In this document: piece after piece, positions 16,401-25,179 of the stretch
Position numbering within the stretch: position 1 is the first letter of the stretch
Layout of the letters: every line of letters starts with the position of its first letter
From: Rhizobium sp. Root1220
GTDB taxonomy: Bacteria; Pseudomonadota; Alphaproteobacteria; Rhizobiales; Rhizobiaceae
Assembly: GCF_001426265.1 (NCBI RefSeq)
Contig: NZ_LMDG01000037.1
Location: 186,001 to 250,000, forward strand
Length of the DNA: 64,000 nucleotides
Direction: 5' to 3'
Made by a program: the position numbers and the translations under genes
Notes under the pieces: model-generated
Database searches by the model: none
Told to the model about the DNA's origin: nothing
The model's input: the letters and a program-made list of their open reading frames with translations, nothing else

Positions 16401-17322
16401 TGCCGGGCGCTGGCTCCCGGCTTCCCCTCAGCATCGACCAGCTGAAAAGGAACAGTCCTGCCCAAATGAGTGGGAAGGCTACCATGCGTGCTGTGCCAAG
16501 CGGTTCCTTGAAAATGAACACTGCGATCAGGAAGATCATCGTCGGCGCGATGTACTGCATGATGCCGATCGTCGACAGCCGGAGCAGCTTCGCGCCATTT
16601 GCGTAGATCATCAGCGGCACGGCCGTCACGACACCGCAGCCAAGGAGGAGGGCGGTGTCCGTCATTCCGGTGCGAACGAAGTGTCCCTCGCCACTGCCGA
16701 ATTCGAGGTAGAGAATGTAGAACAGGGCAGGCACGCTGAGGATCAGCACCTCAAGGAAGAAGCCCTGGTTCGGGCCGAGCGGCAGCGTCTTCCGAAAGAG
16801 CGCGTAGAGACCCCAGGAAATCGTCAGGCTCAACGATACCCAAGGAACGCCGCCGCTGTCGAAGGCAAGGACGACCACCGCCAGGGCGGCAAGCGCGATC
16901 GCGGCGATCTGCATCGGGCGCAGCCGTTCCTTCAACACGACGGCGCCAAGAAAAATGCTGAACAGCGGATTGATGAAGTAGCCAAGCGCCGCGTCTAGCG
17001 AATGCCCAGAACCGATTGCCCAGACATAAGTTCCCCAGTTGACGGTAATCAGCGCCGCCGTGAGCGAGGCCATGGCCAGCATGCGCGGGGATCTCAACGC
17101 GACACGCACATCCTGGGTACGACCGAGCACGACAAGCACTAGCCCTGCAAGGGGCAGGGACCAGACAATTCTGTGCGCGATGACTTCCGCAGGCGAGATG
17201 TGGGCGAGGGCCTTCATGTAGATCGGCAGAAAGCCCCACAACAGATAGGCCGTAAGCGCGAATGCAAATCCGCGCGGACTGTCTTCATTCTTGATAGCCG
17301 GAGCGCTTGCATCCGCGGACAT
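16384..17322 (-). CDS. rarD: EamA-family transporter RarD
   Basis: 312 residues with about ten hydrophobic segments arranged as two EamA repeats. The RarD type is recognised from the start (GFAFALTAYLLWGFLPIYMK), the HRIVWSLP motif and NWGTYVWAIGSG. It is an inner-membrane drug/metabolite-superfamily permease of unknown substrate. The gene converges on the LOG gene and overlaps it by 17 bases at the 3' ends. Confidence 0.88.
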   Translation of the reverse strand: MSADASAPAIKNEDSPRGFAFALTAYLLWGFLPIYMKALAHISPAEVIAHRIVWSLPLAGLVLVVLGRTQDVRVALRSPRMLAMASLTAALITVNWGTYVWAIGSGHSLDAALGYFINPLFSIFLGAVVLKERLRPMQIAAIALAALAVVVLAFDSGGVPWVSLSLTISWGLYALFRKTLPLGPNQGFFLEVLILSVPALFYILYLEFGSGEGHFVRTGMTDTALLLGCGVVTAVPLMIYANGAKLLRLSTIGIMQYIAPTMIFLIAVFIFKEPLGTARMVAFPLIWAGLFLFSWSMLRGSREPAPGTTSSR

Positions 17323-17429
17323 CGGGTGTTTCCATGATTGTTCTTGTTGTGGCCCGCTTAACCTAACGACCGTGAATAGGCCAATTCATTTCAGTGAATT
17401 GACGCCGGGCAAGGTTTCGAACAGGTGAG

Positions 17430-18314
17430 GTGACCGATATGGACGAGAAGGCCCTCGCAGTCTGCCGTCGGGCATTTGCGGCGCGAATGCTTGCGAAAGC
17501 GAGCATCCAAAATGACGGCGCCCTTCTGCGCGCGTTCTCCACCGTTCAGCGCGAGTGCTTCCTCGGACCGCCGCCCTGGAAGATGGCCGATTGGGATGGC
17601 TATCGGGATGTTCCGGCCACCGATCCCGGCGTAGTCTATCAGGATGCGCTCTTCGCGCTTCAGCCCGAGCGTCAAATCAACAACGGCAGCCCCAGCCTCC
17701 ATGCCCGCGGGCTTCACAGGCTTGCGCTAAGACAAGGAGATACAGTCTGCCATATCGGCGCCGGCAGTGGCTATTACACCGCGATGATGTCGCTGCTGGT
17801 TGGGGCTGGCGGCCGGGTCGTTGCGGTGGAGTTCGACCGCCATCTGGCAGAACGTGCGCTCCGCAACCTCAAGAAATACCCCAATGTCGATGTTGTCCAC
17901 GGCAACGGCCTTGAATGGCCAGAGCAGCCGACCGACGCCATCTACGTGAATTTCGCGGTGCATCGGCCGGCGGATCGTTGGATCGAGCGTCTGAAGCCTG
18001 GCGGGCGCCTAATCTTTCCGCTTGGCGTACCCGACGCGGACGTCGGCGGGAGATCGACCGGGTTTACCGCCTATGCAGGCTTCTTCTTGTTCAGCCGCAA
18101 TGACGAGGGCTACCAGGCAGCCTTTCTCGGTCCCGTCGCTTTCGTCTGGGGTGAGGCGGCATTCGGTGCCGTGGCGCGCTATCGCAGGCTGGAAACTGCC
18201 TTCCGGAAGGGTGGAATGTGCGACGTTTGCAGCCTGCGCTGGAAGACGAAACAGCTGGCGGAGGAATGGTATTCGGAAAGTGACTGGGGTCTGGTCACCG
18301 CGCGAAATGCATGA
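17430..18314 (+). CDS. PCMT-like SAM-dependent methyltransferase
   Basis: 294 residues. The SAM-binding motif HIGAGSGYYTAMMSLLVG, followed by VVAVEFDRHLAERA, has the arrangement of protein-L-isoaspartate methyltransferases. The N-terminal part with PWKMADW and the longer C-terminal part (with CDVCSLRWKTK) differ from classical Pcm. Methylation of a protein or small molecule is likely, but isoaspartyl repair is not assured. The gene converges on cimA with a five-base gap. Confidence 0.75.
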   Translation: MTDMDEKALAVCRRAFAARMLAKASIQNDGALLRAFSTVQRECFLGPPPWKMADWDGYRDVPATDPGVVYQDALFALQPERQINNGSPSLHARGLHRLALRQGDTVCHIGAGSGYYTAMMSLLVGAGGRVVAVEFDRHLAERALRNLKKYPNVDVVHGNGLEWPEQPTDAIYVNFAVHRPADRWIERLKPGGRLIFPLGVPDADVGGRSTGFTAYAGFFLFSRNDEGYQAAFLGPVAFVWGEAAFGAVARYRRLETAFRKGGMCDVCSLRWKTKQLAEEWYSESDWGLVTARNA

Positions 18315-18319
18315 CTGTC

Positions 18320-19936
18320 CTACTCAGCTGCGATTTTCCCCGCCAACTGACGGTTCTTCATCAACTTGTAGATCACCGAATCCATCAATGCCTGGAACGA
18401 CGCGTCGATGATGTTTTCCGATACGCCCACGGTCCACCAGCGCACGCCGTCGCTATCGGTCGATTCGATCAGCACGCGGGTAATGGCTTCCGTGCCGCCA
18501 TTGAGGATACGAACCTTGAAGTCGGCAAGTACGAGGTCGTCGATCTCATGCTGGTATTTGCCGAAATCCTTACGCAGCGCGAGATCAAGCGCGTTGACCG
18601 GTCCATCGCCTTCGGCAACGGACATGATCGTGTTGCCATCAATGGCCATTTTTACAACGGCTTCCGAGACGATCTTCACGTGCCCATGCGAATCGAACCG
18701 CCGCTCGACCATGACACGGAAGCCTTCGACAGAGAAGAATTCCGGGATCGTGCCAAGCGTCCGGCGCGCAAGCAGCTCGAAGCTCGCATCGGCACCCTCG
18801 TAGGCATAGCCCGAGGCTTCACGTTCCTTGACGAGCGAGATCAGCCGGTCAAGCTTCGGATCGTCCTTGCCGACCTCGATGCCGCGGCGCTTCAGCGCGT
18901 TGATGAAGTTCGCTTTGCCGCCCTGATCGGACACCATAACCTTACGGAAGTTGCCGACGCTTTCGGGCGTCACGTGCTCATACGTACGCGGATCCTTGAG
19001 CAGTGCCGAGGCATGGATTCCCGCTTTCGTGGCAAAGGCGGAAGCGCCGACATAAGGCATCTGATGGTCCGGCGATCGGTTCAGAAGTTCGTCGAAGGCG
19101 TGCGAGAGCCTTGTCAGGTTCAGCAGCCGCTCGGCATCGATCGAGGTTTCGAAGCGCGACGTGTAGGTTTCCTTGAGCGCCAGGGTCGGTATCAATGTCA
19201 CAAGGTTGGCGTTGCCGCAGCGTTCACCGATGCCGTTGAGCGTGCCCTGGACCTGCCGCACGCCCGCCTCCACCGCGGCAAGCGAATTGGCGACCGCCTG
19301 ACCGGTGTCATTGTGCGCGTGGATACCAAGACAGTCTCCAGGAACGCCCGACGCGACGACGGCCTCGACTATGGCCCGGATCTCGGGTGGTTGGGTGCCT
19401 CCATTGGTGTCACAGAGGACGACCCAGCGCGCGCCGGAATCGTAGGCCGCCTTGGCGCAGGCAAGTGCGTAGGTCGGATTGGCCTTGAAGCCATCGAAGA
19501 AGTGCTCGCAATCGATCATCGCCTCCTTGCCGGCGTCAACGACCGCTTTCACGCTTTCGGCGATGCTCTCGAGATTCTCCTCGTTGGTACAGCCGAGCGC
19601 CACCTTCACGTGATAGTCCCAGCTCTTGGCGACCAGACAGATCGCGTCGCTCTTGGCCTGCAGCAGGCTTGCGAGTCCCGGATCGTTGGAGGCGGAAACG
19701 CCTGCGCGCTTCGTCATGCCGAAGGCAACGAAGGAGGCGTACTGGGTCCGTTTCTCGTTGAAGAAGGCGGTATCCGTAGGGTTTGCGCCCGGATAGCCGC
19801 CCTCGACGTAATCAAGGCCGAATTCGTCCAGCATGGCGGCGATAGCAATCTTGTCCTCGACCGAAAAATCGATCCCGGGCGTCTGCTGCCCGTCGCGGAG
19901 CGTCGTGTCGAAGAGGTAGATCTTTTCGCGTGTCAT
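18320..19936 (-). CDS. cimA: (R)-citramalate synthase
   Basis: 538 residues from the ATG at 19936 (MTREKIYLFDTT); the frame runs further upstream without support. HMG-CoA lyase-like motifs are present: DTTLRDGQQTPG at the start, and CDTNGGTQPPEI and HAHNDTGQAVANSL in the barrel. The C-terminal ~120 residues look like the LeuA-type regulatory domain. The enzyme joins pyruvate and acetyl-CoA towards 2-oxobutyrate and isoleucine. The sequence fits the TIGR00977 citramalate/2-isopropylmalate-like group; isopropylmalate synthase activity is the alternative. It follows pip on the same strand by 31 bases. Confidence 0.85.
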   Translation of the reverse strand: MTREKIYLFDTTLRDGQQTPGIDFSVEDKIAIAAMLDEFGLDYVEGGYPGANPTDTAFFNEKRTQYASFVAFGMTKRAGVSASNDPGLASLLQAKSDAICLVAKSWDYHVKVALGCTNEENLESIAESVKAVVDAGKEAMIDCEHFFDGFKANPTYALACAKAAYDSGARWVVLCDTNGGTQPPEIRAIVEAVVASGVPGDCLGIHAHNDTGQAVANSLAAVEAGVRQVQGTLNGIGERCGNANLVTLIPTLALKETYTSRFETSIDAERLLNLTRLSHAFDELLNRSPDHQMPYVGASAFATKAGIHASALLKDPRTYEHVTPESVGNFRKVMVSDQGGKANFINALKRRGIEVGKDDPKLDRLISLVKEREASGYAYEGADASFELLARRTLGTIPEFFSVEGFRVMVERRFDSHGHVKIVSEAVVKMAIDGNTIMSVAEGDGPVNALDLALRKDFGKYQHEIDDLVLADFKVRILNGGTEAITRVLIESTDSDGVRWWTVGVSENIIDASFQALMDSVIYKLMKNRQLAGKIAAE

Positions 19937-19967
19937 GGTGTCCGTCCCGTCGCGGCCTTGCAGCTCG

Positions 19968-20927
19968 TTATTGTTTCCCGGCAAATTTGTCCGTTGCACG
20001 GATCAGCTTGTCGAGGATGCCCGGCTCCGAATAGGCATGGCCGGCGCCTTCGATCAGATGAAAATCAGCTCGCGGCCAGGCCTTGTGCAATGCCCAGGCA
20101 TAGCGTGCGGGGCAGGGCATATCGTAGCGTCCATGCACGATTACGCCGGGGATGTCCTTGAGCTTGTGGGCGTCGCGAAGCAGTTGCCCTTCGTCCATCC
20201 AGCCAGCATTGACGAAGAAGTGGTTCTCGATGCGCGCGAACGCGTAGGCGAATTCGGCATCCTCGAACTTGCCGCTGGTCGAAGGCTCCGGCAGCAGGGT
20301 AATCGTTTCGCCTTCCCAGATACTCCAGGCCTTGGCAGCTTCGAGGCGCACGGCCTTGTCTTCATGCGTCAGGCGTCTGTTGTAGGCGAGCATCATCTCG
20401 TGACGCTCTTCCTCGGGAATCGGTGCAATGAAGCGCTCCCACTTGTCCGGGAACATCTCCGAGACACCGAACTGATAGTACCAGTCGAGTTCGGCCCTGG
20501 TCAGCGTGTATATGCCGCGCACCACCAGTTCCGAAACCCGCTCCGGATACTTTTCCGCATAGGCCAGAGCCAGCGTCGAACCCCAGGAGCCGCCGAAGAC
20601 CTGCCACTTCTCGGCGCCGGCCATCTCGCGCAGACGCTCGATATCGGCGACCAGGTCCCAGGTGGTGTTGGCGTTGAGATCCGCATGTGGCGTGGACTTT
20701 CCGCAACCGCGTTGGTCGAACAATGTCACGTCATAGAGCGCCGGGTCGAAAAGCCGGCGGTGGCTCGGAGAAAATCCGCCGCCGGGGCCACCGTGCAGGA
20801 AGACCGCGGGCTTGGCACCCGGTGTGCCGGAGCGTTCCCAATAGATCACATGGCCGTCGCCGACATCGAGATGACCGGAAGCATAGGGTTCGATTTCGGG
20901 ATAGAGCGTCCGCAGGACTTCAGTCAT
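19968..20927 (-). CDS. pip: Proline iminopeptidase
   Basis: 319 residues, an alpha/beta hydrolase. HGGPGGG forms the oxyanion region, GGSWGSTLALAYA holds the nucleophile Ser, and VHGRYDMPCP and GAGHAYSEPG carry the Asp and His. The family removes N-terminal proline from peptides in the cytoplasm. The start overlaps the stop of the upstream GFA-family gene by four bases, so the two are translationally coupled. Confidence 0.92.
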   Translation of the reverse strand: MTEVLRTLYPEIEPYASGHLDVGDGHVIYWERSGTPGAKPAVFLHGGPGGGFSPSHRRLFDPALYDVTLFDQRGCGKSTPHADLNANTTWDLVADIERLREMAGAEKWQVFGGSWGSTLALAYAEKYPERVSELVVRGIYTLTRAELDWYYQFGVSEMFPDKWERFIAPIPEEERHEMMLAYNRRLTHEDKAVRLEAAKAWSIWEGETITLLPEPSTSGKFEDAEFAYAFARIENHFFVNAGWMDEGQLLRDAHKLKDIPGVIVHGRYDMPCPARYAWALHKAWPRADFHLIEGAGHAYSEPGILDKLIRATDKFAGKQ

Positions 20928-21400
20928 ATTTTCACGCCTTCAGCTGGCCAGATATTGGTATCGTGATCGGGATGTTGGAAGGAGATGATCGCCTCCTGCC
21001 GTGCGTAGAAATCGAGGTCGGTATGAACCGGTTGGTCGAAGATCGTCTCGACCCACGGAATGCGTGCGTCGTAGTTCACCTGGATTTGCGGCGCCAGATC
21101 GCTGCGGTCGTCGAAGGTGCCAATAGCAAGCTCAAGCCCGCCCGGGTGCCGGTAGGTCATAGGTGTCCCGCAACTCTTGCAGAAACCGCGCTCGATGTTC
21201 ACCGAAGACTGGAAGTAGCTCGGCTCTCCACGTGTCCATTCCATGCCTTCCTCGGGTGCCGTCACGAGTGCTGAGAAGAACCCGCCGAACTGCTTTTGGC
21301 ACATGCGGCAGTGGCAGATCGACGGTCGCCCGAGCTTGCCGCTGATGCGGAAACGCACGGCGCCACACTGGCAGCCGCCTGTTTTGACTGGTCCGCTCAT
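20924..21400 (-). CDS. GFA-family zinc protein, copy 2
   Basis: 158 residues of the glutathione-dependent formaldehyde-activating (GFA/CENP-V) fold. Zinc ligands are visible as GGCQCGAVRF, CHCRMCQKQFGG and FCKSCGTP. Biochemical activity varies in this family, and true formaldehyde activation is uncertain. The stop and start overlap neighbours by four bases on both sides (pip downstream, copy 1 upstream). It resembles copy 1 throughout, including the C-terminal QHPDHDT, so it is a tandem duplicate. Confidence 0.9.
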   Translation of the reverse strand: MSGPVKTGGCQCGAVRFRISGKLGRPSICHCRMCQKQFGGFFSALVTAPEEGMEWTRGEPSYFQSSVNIERGFCKSCGTPMTYRHPGGLELAIGTFDDRSDLAPQIQVNYDARIPWVETIFDQPVHTDLDFYARQEAIISFQHPDHDTNIWPAEGVKI

Positions 21401-21873
21401 GATGATGCTCCGGAGGGCCAGGCGACCGTGTCATGGTCGGGATGCTGATAGGAGACGATATCGAGCACGAAAGGCGCTGCTTCCGCATCCTCTGCCGTTG
21501 CGCGGACAGGAAGCAGGTGCAGATGATCGACAAAGCCGATCTTCCCCTCGGCTCCGAACTGGATAACCGGCGGCAGCGCCGAAGGATCGTCGAAGGCCCC
21601 TGCCGCGATCGCCATGCCATCCGGCGCCTCGTATGTAAGCGGCGTGCCGCAAGCGCCACAGAACCCGCGCTCCACGAAGTTGGACGAGCGGAAAAGCTTC
21701 CGCTCACCCCGCGTCCATTCAAACTCGGCGCCACGTACGGAGACGAGCGGCGCGTAGTAAGCACCGAAAGCCTTCTGGCACATGCGGCAATGGCAAATGG
21801 ATGAGTCCTTGAGCATGGCGCGAACGCGAAACCGGATCGCCCCGCACTGGCAGCCGCCTGTGTAGGTGGTCAT
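21397..21873 (-). CDS. GFA-family zinc protein, copy 1
   Basis: 158 residues from the ATG at 21873, which overlaps the cysS stop as ATGA; the longer open frame upstream is inside cysS. Zinc motifs are GGCQCGAIRF, CHCRMCQKAFGA and FCGACGTP. It is the same length as the downstream copy and clearly paralogous. Four coupled genes in a row (cysS, GFA, GFA, pip) suggest one transcript. The enzymatic role is unknown. Confidence 0.9.
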   Translation of the reverse strand: MTTYTGGCQCGAIRFRVRAMLKDSSICHCRMCQKAFGAYYAPLVSVRGAEFEWTRGERKLFRSSNFVERGFCGACGTPLTYEAPDGMAIAAGAFDDPSALPPVIQFGAEGKIGFVDHLHLLPVRATAEDAEAAPFVLDIVSYQHPDHDTVAWPSGASS

Positions 21874-23261
21874 CGTTTCACCTCCCACTTGGTCACTCGC
21901 TCGCCGGTCGCGGCATCCTTGCCGTCCTTCAGCTGGATGCCCTCCGCAAGCAGCGTATCGCGGATCTGATCGGCCTCTGCGAAGTTCTTGGCTTTCAGCA
22001 GCTCCAGCCGCGCCTTGACCCGCGCGTCGATCTCGATCGCCACCGCTTCGTCGATCTCCGCCATCTCGGGCAGAACGCCCAACAGCAGGGCGCTTGCAGC
22101 AAACGTTGCGCGGTCGCCGGATTGGGCAATCGCGTGCAGCGCCTGAATCGCCGCGACCGTGTTGAGGTCGTCGGCGAGTGCGCTCACAACCGAAGCATCG
22201 GGTGCGGCATGTCCCGCCTCTGCGGCCGGCCACTTGGCAAGCAGCCGCTCGGCCTCCTCGAGCCTCTTGATCGAGAAGTCGATAGGTTCACGGTAATGCG
22301 TCATCAGCATCGCAAGGCGCAGCACCGGGCCGGGCCATTGCCGACCGCCGAACTTCTCCGTGTGCAGCAGTTCGTAGATCGTGACGAAATTGCCTTCGGA
22401 CTTCGACATCTTGCGGCCTTCGACCTGCAGGAAACCGTTGTGCATCCAGACATTCGCCATCACCTTGGTGCCGTGGGCGCAGCGCGATTGTGCGATCTCG
22501 TTCTCGTGATGCGGGAAGATCAAGTCCAGCCCACCGCCATGGATGTCGAAGACATCGCCCAGATAACGGCCGCTCATCGCCGAGCACTCGATATGCCAGC
22601 CGGGACGACCACGGCCCCAGGGGCTTTCCCAGCCGGGTTCGCTCTCGCTCGATAGTTTCCAGAGGACAAAGTCGCCGGGGTTCTTCTTGTGCGCGTCGAC
22701 GGCGATGCGGGCGCCTGCCTGCTGCTCGTCAAGATTGCGCTTCGAAAGCTGGCCGTAATCGGCCATAGATTTCGTGTCGAACAGCACTTCGCCGGCTGCC
22801 TTGTAGGCATGACCATTGGCGATCAGCTTTTCGATGATAACGATCATCTCGGCGATATTATCCGTCGCGCGCGGCTGCACGCTCGGCTCAAGGCAGCCGA
22901 GCGACGTGGCATCATCCAGAAACTGCTTTTCTGTTTTCTCGGTCACCGCGCGAATGGCAGCGTTCAGTTGCAAGCCGGGATAGTCGCGCAGGGCACGCGC
23001 GTTGATCTTGTCATCGACGTCGGTGATGTTGCGCGCATAGGTAACGTGGTCGGTGCCGTAGACGTGGTTCAGCAGCCGGAACAGCACGTCGAAGACGATG
23101 ACCGGGCGAGCGTTGCCGATGTGGGCGAAGTCGTAGACGGTCGGGCCGCAGACATACATGCGGACATTCTGCGGATCGATCGGTGCAAACACCGTCTTTT
23201 CGCGCGTCAGCGTGTTGTACAGCTTGAGTTCCGGCGGATGTGATCCCGGCTGGCCGTCCAT
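21870..23261 (-). CDS. cysS: Cysteine--tRNA ligase
   Basis: 463 residues from the ATG at 23261, chosen for GGGAG six bases upstream; the frame extends to 23282. Class I synthetase signatures are HIGNARP and KMSKSEGN. The zinc-binding Cys is in MYVCGPTVYD, and HHENEIAQS is conserved. It charges tRNA-Cys in the cytoplasm. It heads a probable four-gene transcript with the two GFA genes and pip. Confidence 0.97.
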   Translation of the reverse strand: MDGQPGSHPPELKLYNTLTREKTVFAPIDPQNVRMYVCGPTVYDFAHIGNARPVIVFDVLFRLLNHVYGTDHVTYARNITDVDDKINARALRDYPGLQLNAAIRAVTEKTEKQFLDDATSLGCLEPSVQPRATDNIAEMIVIIEKLIANGHAYKAAGEVLFDTKSMADYGQLSKRNLDEQQAGARIAVDAHKKNPGDFVLWKLSSESEPGWESPWGRGRPGWHIECSAMSGRYLGDVFDIHGGGLDLIFPHHENEIAQSRCAHGTKVMANVWMHNGFLQVEGRKMSKSEGNFVTIYELLHTEKFGGRQWPGPVLRLAMLMTHYREPIDFSIKRLEEAERLLAKWPAAEAGHAAPDASVVSALADDLNTVAAIQALHAIAQSGDRATFAASALLLGVLPEMAEIDEAVAIEIDARVKARLELLKAKNFAEADQIRDTLLAEGIQLKDGKDAATGERVTKWEVKR

Positions 23262-23610
23262 GTCTACTCTCCCAAAATGCAATGATCCGAAAAAAACACT
23301 TCCACCGGCGGGCCGGGGCGTTTCTCATCTTGGGCTTTCAGGAGACGAAAACGGCCAGGCCAGCGCGCGCTAGCGAATAATCTTCCGGCAGATAATGCAG
23401 GTAACCGTTTTCATGGCGGGTTTTATGGCTCGGGTTTAGGGTTTGGTCAAGGGGGGAGGCGCGGTCTGGCACAGCTGGCGCAATCGATCCAGAGAATCGA
23501 TTGCAGCGCCGAACGCCGGAAGCGAAAGCGAAGGGCCGGCACGGTGCCGCGCATCATGTCGCCTAGAGATTTCTGCTACAGAAGACGCAAAACAAACCGA
23601 GGGAATCCAC
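23262..23610. other. Divergent intergenic region, cysS / GH25
   Basis: No gene is convincing here. The open frame upstream of the GH25 gene lacks start signals. The region contains the inverted repeat at 23480-23504 and a G-run near 23450. Confidence 0.5.
23480..23504. repeat. 9-7-9 perfect inverted repeat
   Basis: GCAATCGAT, seven bases, ATCGATTGC, about 107 bases upstream of the GH25 start. It is a candidate operator; no T-run follows, so termination is unlikely. Confidence 0.4.
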
Positions 23611-24357
23611 GTGAAGCCGTTTCACCAAGCCATCATCGGCATCGCCATTCTGGCGGTCGCGTCGGCGACGTATCTGGCATACGATCGTGCAATGGCACCG
23701 TTCTCTCCTCCCTCGCTCGCAGACTATCCAATCCAGGGCATCGACATCAGCCACCACCAGGGCAGCATCGACTGGAAGAAGCTGGCCACACAGCCGAATG
23801 TACGCTTCGCGATCATGAAGGCGACCGAGGGCGGAGATCACCGCGACACACGGTTTGCCGAGAACTGGCGGGCCGCCAGGGACGCCGGAATCGTGCGCGG
23901 CGCCTATCACTTCTTCACTTTCTGCCGCGCTGGCCGCGAGCAGGCGCAAAACGTGTTGACGACGGTTCCCGCTGAGCCCGGCACGCTGCCGATCACTATC
24001 GATCTCGAATTCACCGGTAATTGCGGCAAGGTGCCGACGCGCGAAGAGTTGATCGCGGAGATCAGCGGCTTCCTCGCAGAGTTGAAGGGCGTTTATCCCG
24101 GCAAGCCGATCTTCTACCTCAACCAGCAGTTCTTCGACCAATACCTGAAGGGCAACGAAGCCAGCTTTCCCGAGCACTATCTCTGGCTGAGAAGCATTGC
24201 GGAAGAACCGGCCAGGAAAGATTGCGGTGTCTGGTCGATATGGCAGTTTGCCGATAACGGCACTGTTACCGGCATCCAGGGACCCGTCGATCTCAACGCC
24301 TTATGTCCGTCGCAAACGGCTTTCTCAGATCTTTTTGGAACGCTTGCTGCTCAATGA
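23611..24357 (+). CDS. Glycoside hydrolase family 25 (lysozyme-like)
   Basis: 248 residues from a GTG at 23611 with GAGGGA six bases upstream. An N-terminal hydrophobic segment (~7-23) anchors or exports it. The GH25 barrel follows: IDISHHQGSIDW, MKATEG, GAYHFF and the acid pair in ITIDLEF. GH25 muramidases cleave peptidoglycan between MurNAc and GlcNAc. Probably periplasmic. It converges on the SDR gene with a ten-base gap. Confidence 0.9.
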   Translation: MKPFHQAIIGIAILAVASATYLAYDRAMAPFSPPSLADYPIQGIDISHHQGSIDWKKLATQPNVRFAIMKATEGGDHRDTRFAENWRAARDAGIVRGAYHFFTFCRAGREQAQNVLTTVPAEPGTLPITIDLEFTGNCGKVPTREELIAEISGFLAELKGVYPGKPIFYLNQQFFDQYLKGNEASFPEHYLWLRSIAEEPARKDCGVWSIWQFADNGTVTGIQGPVDLNALCPSQTAFSDLFGTLAAQ

Positions 24358-24367
24358 ACGGATCCGG

Positions 24368-25108
24368 CTATTCCGGCAGGCGGTAGTCGACCAGCTTGTT
24401 CTCACGAACGATGAACAGCTTTCCTGTCTCGGTGACATCGGGACCGACAAGCGGCAGGATCGCCTTTGCGACTTCAGACGGATGCGGCAAGGTCTCGGGA
24501 TTTTCGCCGGGAACGGCCTGCGCCCGCATCGCGGTGCGCGTCGCCCCCGGATCGACGCTGGTGATGCGCAGCGGCGTGCTCTGTGTTTCCCCGGCCCAGG
24601 TTCGGGCAAGCGCCTCGACGGCGGCCTTGGAGGCAGAGTAGGGGCCCCAGAACGGACGACACTTGTGGGCAGCGCCCGACGAGAGGATCACGGCACGGCC
24701 AGCGTCGGAGCGCGCCAGCAGCGGATCGACCGAGCGGATTAAGCGCCAGGTCGCGGTTACGTTAATATTCATCACCTTGTCGAACGTCTTCGCCTCAACG
24801 TGGCCGATCGGCGAGATCACGCCGAGCACGCCGGCATTGGCAACAAGTATATCGAGCTTGCCCCAGCGCTCGAAGATCGATGCGCCCAGTGAGTCGATGG
24901 CGTTCATGTCGGCAAGATCAAAAGGAACCAGCGTCGCGGAGCCGCCTGCCGCCTTGATGGCGTCGTCGAGATCCTCAAGACCACCGACCGTGCGCGCGCA
25001 GGCGATCACGTGGGCTCCGGCCTTCGCCAACTCCAGCGCGGTGAAATAGCCGATGCCGCGCGACGCCCCGGTGACGAGTGCGATCCTGTCCTGGAGATTG
25101 ACGCTCAT
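24368..25108 (-). CDS. Short-chain dehydrogenase/reductase
   Basis: 246 residues. The cofactor motif TGASRGIG, the ANAG tetrad Asn, a Ser in ILSSGAA and the catalytic YSASK are all present. The classical SDR pattern with CARTVGG after the second strand suggests NADP(H). The substrate is unknown. It lies 71 bases after purF on the same strand and may be read through from it. Confidence 0.9.
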   Translation of the reverse strand: MSVNLQDRIALVTGASRGIGYFTALELAKAGAHVIACARTVGGLEDLDDAIKAAGGSATLVPFDLADMNAIDSLGASIFERWGKLDILVANAGVLGVISPIGHVEAKTFDKVMNINVTATWRLIRSVDPLLARSDAGRAVILSSGAAHKCRPFWGPYSASKAAVEALARTWAGETQSTPLRITSVDPGATRTAMRAQAVPGENPETLPHPSEVAKAILPLVGPDVTETGKLFIVRENKLVDYRLPE

Positions 25109-25179
25109 TATGCCTTGTTCCGTATTCGCGGGAAAAAGAGGGACGCAATATGCCCCTCGCAGGAGGAAACCAGTTCGGA

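Noticed and set aside
18311..20161. 616-residue plus-strand open frame opposite cimA and pip
   Set aside because: It lies entirely antisense to cimA and overlaps pip, both of which have full family motifs. The translation is low-complexity and resembles nothing; it is a high-GC shadow.
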